From: an uncultured Muribaculaceae bacterium
GTDB taxonomy: Bacteria > Bacteroidota > Bacteroidia > Bacteroidales > Muribaculaceae
DNA length: 6,095 bases
Direction: 5' to 3'
NCBI GenBank assembly: GCA_947644475.1
Contig: CANRZQ010000176.1
Coordinates: 1 to 6,095 of the forward strand
The notes beneath the pieces were generated by a model, which did no database searches, had not been told where the DNA came from, and worked only from the letters and a program-made list of their open reading frames with translations. Position numbers and translations under genes: made by a program. Every line of letters begins with the position of its first letter. Positions within the stretch are counted from its first letter, which is position 1. Shown piece after piece: positions 1 through 5,709 of the stretch.

Positions 1-712
1 GTATATCATCAGCGACGGCGCGGGGAGCGCCGGCATGTCGCACCGGGGAGCGCGAGCGGCATGTGAGGTCGCGGCCCACCTGCTCGAACTGCTCATCGAC
101 AGCCGGGAATGGAAGCACACCGACATGCTTCCCTCCGACACCGAGTGGCAAGCCGAGTTCACATCAGTGTGCCGCACGGCCAGGCAATTCATCATCGACA
201 AAATAGACTCTTCCGGCCTCAACGCACCCCACAGGGATTTCTGCGCCACGTTGATGGCGGCCATATCCTCCCCGTACGGCATACTTGCCGGACACATCGG
301 CGACGGACGCATGGCCGCACGCGCCAAAGGCGAAGAATGGGAGGCGCTTTGCACCCCTCATCGCGGCACAGAGACGAATCAGACCGTATTTCTGCTAAGC
401 GGATGGGACACCCCACGAGTTCCCGCCTTGCGCATCGGCGACGCTTTGGTGCCCGAGACAAGGGTCTGGCGCAATCGGCCGGAGTATCTTTGCATGATTA
501 GCGACGGATGCGAGAATTTCGCATGGAACTGCCTGCAACCGCGCAATGGCAGATGGACCGACATCAACACACCTTTCACGCCATTCTGGGAGCGCATCGC
601 AATGCTTTCAGAAAACAACCGGCCCGACACACTTGCCCGATTCATCGATTCAGGCAACAAGGCTTGCCTGGAGGAAGACGACGACCGCACTTTAATCTTC
701 GCCCGTTTTTAA
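1..712 (+). CDS. PP2C-type protein phosphatase, YegK-like (5' partial)
   Basis: The reading frame is already open at base 2, with no stop before the window edge, so the N-terminus lies outside; the internal ATG at 35 falls inside the conserved domain and is not the start. About 236 C-terminal residues are present. The metal-binding aspartate motifs of metal-dependent PP2C Ser/Thr phosphatases appear in order: ISDGAGSAG (Asp codon at 14), GHIGDGR (Asp at 302), MISDGCENFA (Asp at 503) and the terminal DDDRTLIF (677-700). The stretch RGTETNQTVFLL is typical of the YegK/PF13672 subgroup, which sits beside a kinase. The family removes phosphates from Ser/Thr in the cytosol, using two Mn/Mg ions. 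The kinase gene starts 2 nt after the stop, so the pair is very probably co-translated and antagonistic. No membrane segment is visible in the part seen. The motif set is intact, so I expect an active enzyme; the substrate is unknown. Confidence 0.88.
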   Translation, partial: YIISDGAGSAGMSHRGARAACEVAAHLLELLIDSREWKHTDMLPSDTEWQAEFTSVCRTARQFIIDKIDSSGLNAPHRDFCATLMAAISSPYGILAGHIGDGRMAARAKGEEWEALCTPHRGTETNQTVFLLSGWDTPRVPALRIGDALVPETRVWRNRPEYLCMISDGCENFAWNCLQPRNGRWTDINTPFTPFWERIAMLSENNRPDTLARFIDSGNKACLEEDDDRTLIFARF

Positions 713-714
713 CC

Positions 715-1710
715 ATGTATATCAAGATTTCCATTGCAAACCGCGTTTACCGCGCGCATCTTGTGTCGAAACCCATGGCTACGGGCGGCGAAGGTTCGAT
801 TTATCCGCTCAGCCTGCCCGAATACGGCGACTGCGCGCTTAAAATCTACCGAACACGCGAGAAAGCCCGTGAGAAACGTGATAAAATCATGTATATGATT
901 GAGAATCCGCCGGTGTCGCCCCACCCTAACATACGCTTTTGCTGGCCCTTGGCCGCCGCGACAGAGGAAAAGTCGGGCGAGTTTTGCGGATTTGTCATGC
1001 TCCGGGCATTCCCGGCAAGCCGCGACCTTACTATATTGGAATTTTACTCCCCGCGAAAGACCATCGCGGAATTGTTTCCCGACGATGAAGACCGGGGATG
1101 GCACAACCGTTTCGAACTCAACACCAACATCGGAATCCGAAACCGGCTGAAAATGCTCTACAACTGGGTTGCGGCAGTGGAGGCAATCCATAAGACAGGC
1201 CGTTTTGTGCTGGTTGACATAAAGCCCGAGAATATCCTTGTGACATCCGACGGCAAAATATCAATGATAGACATGGATTCGTGCCAGGTTGCAGAAAAAG
1301 GGGCTCTCATGTTTGCATGCAACGCCCTCACACCGGGGTACTTCCCGGCGGACGCCCAATGCGCCCGGGAGCAACGCCGCCCTATCGACCAATCATGCGA
1401 CTCATTTGCCATAGGCTGCTGCATCTATTCCATATTGACAGGCACGCACCCTTACAACAACACCCGGCTCCTGCCGCCTTACGACACCACTGAATACACC
1501 ACGCTCGGCGCACGGGTGCGTGCGGGGCTATATCATGGAGGCGACAAAGGCCGATTTATTGAGCGCATCCCGTCATTTGACCTGCATGCAAATGCCGACC
1601 GGCTGTCGCCCAACCTCAAAATGCTATTCCGCCATGCCTTCTCAGCCCCGGTGCGCCCATCCATGGCTCAATGGCGCACAGTGCTCAAAGAAGAAATCAA
1701 CCGATTCTGA
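715..1710 (+). CDS. Ser/Thr protein kinase-like protein, YegI type
   Basis: This is a 331-residue cytosolic protein kinase fold. It has a glycine-rich loop GGEGSIY (residues 24-30), an ATP-anchoring lysine in CALKIY (K43), a catalytic loop LVDIKPEN (D168, K170, N173) and a magnesium-site IDMDS (D186) where ordinary kinases have DFG. The His and Arg of HRD are replaced, and DFG reads DMD. Both variants are usual in the kinases that pair with PP2C genes (YegI and TerY-P triads), as are the FCWPL and GFVM segments near residues 78-101. All residues needed for phosphotransfer remain, so it is probably active. The protein ends soon after the subdomain XI-like RPSMAQW, so there is no helix-hairpin-helix, zinc-ribbon or membrane extension. 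The ATG at 715 was chosen because it follows the phosphatase stop by 2 nt and immediately precedes the conserved region; the ATG at 508 would add 69 unrelated residues overlapping the phosphatase. The substrate is unknown; the adjacent protease is a candidate. Confidence 0.85.
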   Translation: MYIKISIANRVYRAHLVSKPMATGGEGSIYPLSLPEYGDCALKIYRTREKAREKRDKIMYMIENPPVSPHPNIRFCWPLAAATEEKSGEFCGFVMLRAFPASRDLTILEFYSPRKTIAELFPDDEDRGWHNRFELNTNIGIRNRLKMLYNWVAAVEAIHKTGRFVLVDIKPENILVTSDGKISMIDMDSCQVAEKGALMFACNALTPGYFPADAQCAREQRRPIDQSCDSFAIGCCIYSILTGTHPYNNTRLLPPYDTTEYTTLGARVRAGLYHGGDKGRFIERIPSFDLHANADRLSPNLKMLFRHAFSAPVRPSMAQWRTVLKEEINRF

Positions 1711-1720
1711 TACAACAGAC

Positions 1721-2437
1721 ATGACTTGCGATTTTTGCCAACACTCCATAAAGGGATACTATTATACTGACTGGGCCGGACATCACATCTGCGCCGGACA
1801 TGTCGACAGCGGCGAGGTGCACCGCTGCGATTCGTGCGGACAATACATCTCCGCAGCCGGCAAATGCCGGGAAGTGGAACGCGGACGACATATATGCCTG
1901 ACATGCCTCGCCAACGAAGTGACCGAAGACAATTTCGACTGGGTGCTCAATCAGGTGATGCGCCGCCTCTACAAGGCAGGCTTTCAGGATATACAGCCCG
2001 ACTGGATTACATTCCGCATCGTCACCAAGAAAGAAATGAGCAGCGCCCTGGGCGAAAACGCCGCCGGCCTCCACACAGGCGTGGGCATCATGGACCAGAT
2101 GATATGGGTGCTCAATCACAGCAACAAGATTGCCATTGCCGCGACGCTTGCACATGAGATACTTCACAGCTGGCAAATGAAGAACCAGCTGGCCTACTAC
2201 CGCGACTATTCAAAGTCGGAAACCGCCATGCGCATCTGCGAGGGCTTCGCCCAGATGGGCTCGTGGCTTATGCTCGACACCATCGACCACCCGTTTGCCC
2301 GCTGGCGGCGCGACCGCATGTTTGAGAGCGACGACCCGGTCTACGGAGTGCCCTTTCAAAAGATTTTCGAACGTTACAAACAAATTGGCTGGCTCGGAAT
2401 CATACGCGAGGCACGGCTTAACAAAATAAAGATATAG
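1721..2437 (+). CDS. DA1-like zinc metalloprotease with N-terminal LIM-like zinc module
   Basis: This is a 238-residue protein in two parts. Residues 1-62 hold two Cys/His clusters: C3-x2-C6 with (H22)-x-C24-x2-H27, then C36-x2-C39 with H57-x-C59-x2-C62. This resembles a LIM domain or two zinc knuckles, although the linker between clusters is longer than the classical LIM spacing. The C-terminal part carries the gluzincin signature LAHEILHSW (HExxH at 145-149) and ICEGFAQ (E174, likely third zinc ligand). These match the AHEMMHAW and EEGICQ motifs of plant DA1, a ubiquitin-activated LIM peptidase. The family hydrolyses peptide bonds of partner proteins. No signal peptide or transmembrane helix is seen, so it is cytosolic. 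The ATG at 1721 lies 10 nt after the kinase stop and just before the first CxxC; the in-frame ATG at 1520 would overlap the kinase by 190 nt. Its place after a phosphatase-kinase pair suggests phospho-regulation. The family call is from motifs, not a search. Confidence 0.78.
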   Translation: MTCDFCQHSIKGYYYTDWAGHHICAGHVDSGEVHRCDSCGQYISAAGKCREVERGRHICLTCLANEVTEDNFDWVLNQVMRRLYKAGFQDIQPDWITFRIVTKKEMSSALGENAAGLHTGVGIMDQMIWVLNHSNKIAIAATLAHEILHSWQMKNQLAYYRDYSKSETAMRICEGFAQMGSWLMLDTIDHPFARWRRDRMFESDDPVYGVPFQKIFERYKQIGWLGIIREARLNKIKI

Positions 2438-2438
2438 A

Positions 2439-2978
2439 GTGACACAAGACAACAGCGAAGAAATTTTTCCCGTCGTCGACGAATCGGGAAACACCATCGG
2501 CAAAGCCACCCGTGGCGAATGTCACGGCGGAGCCCGCCTCCTCCACCCCGTTGTCCATCTTCACGTCTTCGACAAAGATGGCAACCTGTATCTGCAAAAG
2601 CGTCCCGCATGGAAAGACATACAGCCCGGCAAATGGGATACTGCCGTGGGAGGCCATGTCGACTTCGGCGAGGATACTCTCTCGGCCCTCGCACGCGAGG
2701 CGCGCGAAGAACTGGGCTTGCTCGACTACAAGGCCATGCATATCGTGAATTACGTCTTCGAGAGCGACCGCGAGCGCGAACTCGTCCACGTATTCCGCAC
2801 CGTCTACGAAGGCACACCGTGCCCGAGCAGCGAACTCGACGGAGGCCGGTTCTGGTCACCGGACGAAATAGAGGCCTCAATCGGCAAGGGAATATTCACT
2901 CCAAATTTCGAGCAGGAATATTGCAGAATCAAACAATTGATTAAACTTCCGTGGGGGTTGAAAAGTCAAAAATTTTAA
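2439..2978 (+). CDS. Nudix hydrolase (IDI/YfcD-like branch)
   Basis: This is a 179-residue protein with a perfect Nudix box, G-x5-E-x7-REAREELGL, at residues 72-94. Nudix enzymes cleave nucleoside diphosphates linked to another group, using Mg bound by the box glutamates. The N-terminal stretch EEIFPVVDESG plus GGARLLHPVVH resembles the isopentenyl-diphosphate isomerase-like branch. However, the catalytic cysteine of the true isomerase (in its CGH motif) is Gly71 here (GGH), and the box is canonical, so hydrolase is the better call. The start is GTG at 2439, one base after the protease stop (TAG 2435-2437). The same frame has a stop at 2427-2429, and the next in-frame Met is inside the fold after the Nudix box, so GTG is the only sensible start. 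The spacing implies translational coupling to the protease gene. The substrate cannot be told from the sequence, and the gene may be a passenger of the signalling cluster. Confidence 0.86.
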   Translation: MTQDNSEEIFPVVDESGNTIGKATRGECHGGARLLHPVVHLHVFDKDGNLYLQKRPAWKDIQPGKWDTAVGGHVDFGEDTLSALAREAREELGLLDYKAMHIVNYVFESDRERELVHVFRTVYEGTPCPSSELDGGRFWSPDEIEASIGKGIFTPNFEQEYCRIKQLIKLPWGLKSQKF

Positions 2979-2984
2979 AGATTT

Positions 2985-3015
2985 TTCGTTAATTGCAAAA
3001 ATTTTCGTACCTTTG
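2985..3015 (+). promoter_or_regulatory. Predicted gyrA promoter, Bacteroidetes type
   Basis: TACCTTTG at 3008-3015 is a perfect match to the Bacteroidetes -7 consensus TAnnTTTG. A 3-of-4 match to the -33 TTTG element (TTCG, 2985-2988) lies 19 nt upstream, the expected spacing. Transcription should begin near 3020-3024, leaving a leader of about 80 nt before the gyrA ATG. This is the only stretch in the window where a consensus -7 box sits in AT-rich intergenic DNA before a gene. Confidence 0.75.
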
Positions 3016-3033
3016 TATGATATTTTGCAATTA
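2990..3033. repeat. Perfect 11-bp inverted repeat framing the gyrA -7 box
   Basis: TAATTGCAAAA (2990-3000) is the exact reverse complement of TTTTGCAATTA (3023-3033), with a 22-nt spacer that contains the whole TACCTTTG element. The half-site centres are 33 bp apart, about three helical turns, so both would face the same side of the DNA. The right half falls at or just after the predicted transcription start. This is the geometry of an operator for a dimeric regulator, or a site for supercoiling-dependent cruciform extrusion. The repeat is seen directly; the role is inferred. Confidence 0.6.
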
Positions 3034-3042
3034 CAATAAACC

Positions 3043-3077
3043 TTAAAGAGATCGCATTTATCAAGACGCCTCTTTAA
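3043..3077 (+). promoter_or_regulatory. Leader hairpin candidate in the gyrA 5' UTR
   Basis: TTAAAGAG (3043-3050) pairs perfectly with CTCTTTAA (3070-3077) around a 19-nt loop. It lies wholly within the predicted leader, ending 25 nt before the ATG. With only 3 G-C pairs in 8 and a long loop it would be a weak stem, and no U-tract follows, so it is not an intrinsic terminator. It could affect translation or mRNA stability, or be chance in AT-rich DNA. Confidence 0.35.
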
Positions 3078-3102
3078 ATTACTAACTATTATCTGATTAA
3101 GC

Positions 3103-5688
3103 ATGTTGGACGAAACCCGCATACAGAAAATCAATATCGCAAGCGAGATGCAGTCGGCTTACATCGACTATTCGATGTCTGTGATTGTATCCCGTGCCCT
3201 TCCCGATGTCCGCGACGGCATGAAGCCCGTACAACGTCGCGTGATGTATGGTATGAACGCTATGGGCAACACAAGCAACCGCCCTCACCTGAAATCTGCA
3301 AAGAGCGTCGGTGAAGTAATGGGTAACTACCACCCTCACGGCGACTACTCAATCTATGGCACAGTAGTGCGCATGGCACAGGACTGGTCGCTGCGCTATA
3401 CATTGGTCGACGGCCACGGCAACTTCGGCTCCGTCGACGGTGACGGCCCCGCCGCCATGCGTTACACCGAAGTGCGACTCTCTAAAATAGGTGAGGAAAT
3501 GCTCGCCGACATCGACAAGGAAACTGTCGACTTCCAGCCAACCTACGACAACTCCAACACCGAGCCTACCGTGCTGCCCGCACGCTTCCCCAACCTCCTT
3601 GTCAACGGAGCCGCCGGCATCGCCGTGGGTATGGCCACCAATATGCCTCCCCACAACCTCACCGAAGCGTTAAACGCCTCAATAGCAGTGCTCGAAAACC
3701 GCGACATCACCATCCCCGAGTTGATGAAGATTATCACGGCTCCCGACTTTCCCACCGGTGGCACCATCTATGGCTACCAGGGCGTGAAAGACGCTTACGA
3801 GACCGGACGCGGACGAATCGTGATTCGTGCCAAAGCGGAAATCGAACAGGAACAGAACCACGAAAATATTGTAATCACCGAAATCCCCTATGCCGTTAAC
3901 AAGTCGGAACTCATCAAGAGCATTGCCGACCTTGTCACAGAAAAGAAACTCGACGGCATAGCCGACATCACCGACCTCTCATCTCATGAGGGCATGCGCA
4001 TCCTCATCAAACTTAAATCGGATGCAAATGCCAATGTAGTGCTCAACAAACTCTACAAGATGACAGCGTTGCAATCGTCGTTCTCAGTCAATAACGTGGC
4101 TCTTGTCAACGGCCGTCCGCGCACGCTCAATCTTAAAGACCTCCTCGAGGCCTTCGTCGACCACCGCCACGACGTGGTGATACGCCGCACAAAATACGAA
4201 CTTCGCAAGGCTTCCGAACGCGCCCATCTTCTCGAAGGCCTCATCCTTGCCTGCGACCATATCGACGAGGTTATCTCAATAATTCGCAATTCCGAAAGCG
4301 CCCAGGCCGCCCGTCCGCTCCTGTCGGAGCGATTCGGGTTCTCCGACCGCCAGACCGAGGCCATCGTGGCCATGCGCATCGGACAACTCGCCGGACTCGA
4401 GCAGGCCAAACTGCGCCACGACATGGAAGAACTCCATAAGGAAATCGCTCGCCTCGAACTCATCCTCAACGACGAAAACGTGTGCCGCGAACTCATAAAG
4501 ACCGAACTCGAAGAAATCCGCGATAAATTCGGCGACGCCCGCAAGACACTTATCGATTATACCGCCGGCGACTTCAATGCCGAAGATTTCTACGCCGACG
4601 ACGATATGATCATCACCATATCCCACTTCGGCTACATCAAGCGCACGCCTCTCAGCGAATTCCGCGCCCAAAACCGCGGCGGCGTAGGCTTCAAAGGCTC
4701 CGACACACGCGACGAGGACTTCATCGAGCACATATACACAGCCTCGATGCACAACACAATGCTTTTCTTCACACAGAAAGGCCTTGTATATAAATTAAAG
4801 GTGTACGAACTCCCCGAAGGCGCACGCAACGCCAAGGGACGCGCTCTCCAGAACCTCCTCAACATCGAGCCGGGCGACTGCGTGAAGGCGTTCATACGCT
4901 GCAAGCAGCTCGACGACCCGGAATTCACCTCCACACACTTCCTCGTGTTCGCCACTCGCAAAGGCCTCATCAAGAAAACCTCGCTCACCGAATACGCCCG
5001 CGTAATGGCAAAAGGAAAGAAAGCAATCGTGATACGCGACAACGACGAACTCATCGCTGTCGACCTCACCGACGGCAACTCTGAAATCCTGATGGCCAAC
5101 CGTAACGGTCGTGCCACACGCTTCCACGAAAGCAAGGTGCGCGCCATGGGCCGCGTATCGGCCGGCGTGCGCGGCATGCGTCTCGACGAGGACGGCCAAG
5201 ACGAAGTAGTAGGCCTCATCACGATGTCGGCCGACTCCGACGACACCATACTCACCCTCTCTGCCAAGGGATACGGCAAACGCTCCCACCTCAACGACGA
5301 GGACAGCAATCCGATCTACCGCATCACCAACCGCGGCACCCGAGGCGTGAAAACAATGAACATCACCGACAAGACCGGACATCTTGTCGCTTTCGAAGCC
5401 GTCAACGACGACAACGACCTCGTTATCATCAACCAGTCGGGCATCACAATCCGAGTGCGCGTCACCGACATCAGCACCCTCGGCCGCGCCGCACAAGGTG
5501 TGCGCATAATAAACCTTGAAAAGCGCAACGATGTTATAGCATCAGTATGCTGCGTGCCGTCCGACCCCGAGGAAGAAACCGAGGCCGTGACCGAAGGCGA
5601 GGCTCTGCCCGACATGGAAATCGAACCCGAAGCAGAAGAGCCCGAAACCGACGACAGCGATAATGAGATTGAATCAACCGACGAATAA
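3103..5688 (+). CDS. gyrA: DNA gyrase subunit A
   Basis: This is a complete 861-residue GyrA. With GyrB it forms the A2B2 enzyme that introduces negative supercoils using ATP; GyrA cuts and rejoins the DNA. The N-terminus (INIASEMQSAYIDYSMSVIV) fixes the ATG at 3103. The active-site tyrosine is Y121 in AAMRYTE, equivalent to E. coli Tyr122. The breakage-reunion domain and coiled-coil tower run to about residue 490. The C-terminal beta-pinwheel follows, with blade motifs such as GYIKRTPL, KGLIKKTSL and SGITIRVRV, and the GyrA box QNRGGVG at 523-529. The box and full pinwheel argue against topoisomerase IV ParC. The protein ends in an acidic tail (821-861; 21 of 41 residues Asp/Glu, no Lys/Arg/His). 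In the quinolone-resistance region it has Y82, G86 and H105 where E. coli has Ser83, Asp87 and Gln106. It has its own promoter and probably shares a transcript with the gene that follows. Confidence 0.97.
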   Translation: MLDETRIQKINIASEMQSAYIDYSMSVIVSRALPDVRDGMKPVQRRVMYGMNAMGNTSNRPHLKSAKSVGEVMGNYHPHGDYSIYGTVVRMAQDWSLRYTLVDGHGNFGSVDGDGPAAMRYTEVRLSKIGEEMLADIDKETVDFQPTYDNSNTEPTVLPARFPNLLVNGAAGIAVGMATNMPPHNLTEALNASIAVLENRDITIPELMKIITAPDFPTGGTIYGYQGVKDAYETGRGRIVIRAKAEIEQEQNHENIVITEIPYAVNKSELIKSIADLVTEKKLDGIADITDLSSHEGMRILIKLKSDANANVVLNKLYKMTALQSSFSVNNVALVNGRPRTLNLKDLLEAFVDHRHDVVIRRTKYELRKASERAHLLEGLILACDHIDEVISIIRNSESAQAARPLLSERFGFSDRQTEAIVAMRIGQLAGLEQAKLRHDMEELHKEIARLELILNDENVCRELIKTELEEIRDKFGDARKTLIDYTAGDFNAEDFYADDDMIITISHFGYIKRTPLSEFRAQNRGGVGFKGSDTRDEDFIEHIYTASMHNTMLFFTQKGLVYKLKVYELPEGARNAKGRALQNLLNIEPGDCVKAFIRCKQLDDPEFTSTHFLVFATRKGLIKKTSLTEYARVMAKGKKAIVIRDNDELIAVDLTDGNSEILMANRNGRATRFHESKVRAMGRVSAGVRGMRLDEDGQDEVVGLITMSADSDDTILTLSAKGYGKRSHLNDEDSNPIYRITNRGTRGVKTMNITDKTGHLVAFEAVNDDNDLVIINQSGITIRVRVTDISTLGRAAQGVRIINLEKRNDVIASVCCVPSDPEEETEAVTEGEALPDMEIEPEAEEPETDDSDNEIESTDE

Positions 5689-5709
5689 TTTCTTTTAACA
5701 ACATATATT

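Noticed and set aside
485..492. TATCTTTG, a perfect TAnnTTTG -7 match
   Set aside because: It lies inside the phosphatase coding region, has no TTTG or TTG at the required upstream spacing, and its local DNA is GC-rich. Likely chance.
508..714. Upstream extension of the kinase from an ATG at 508
   Set aside because: The added 69 residues are basic, low in conserved character and overlap the phosphatase, whose DDDRT motif is clearly coding there. The ATG at 715 begins just before the kinase core.
1313..1322. TTGCATGCAA 10-bp palindrome in the kinase gene
   Set aside because: It is a single short palindrome inside coding sequence with no second copy seen; probably incidental.
1520..1720. Upstream extension of the DA1-like gene from an ATG at 1520
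   Set aside because: It would overlap the kinase by 190 nt across its conserved RPSMAQW end. The ATG at 1721 sits directly before the first zinc CxxC.
2439..2978. Isopentenyl-diphosphate isomerase as the Nudix gene function
   Set aside because: The isomerase catalytic cysteine is replaced by Gly71, and the Nudix box is the canonical hydrolase form.
2979..3102. Intrinsic terminator after the Nudix gene
   Set aside because: No GC-rich stem followed by a T-run is present. The two inverted repeats fit promoter and leader roles, so some read-through into gyrA is possible.
3103..5688. Topoisomerase IV subunit A (parC) instead of gyrA
   Set aside because: A full six-blade C-terminal pinwheel, a GyrA box variant and the downstream exported TPR-like gene all favour GyrA.
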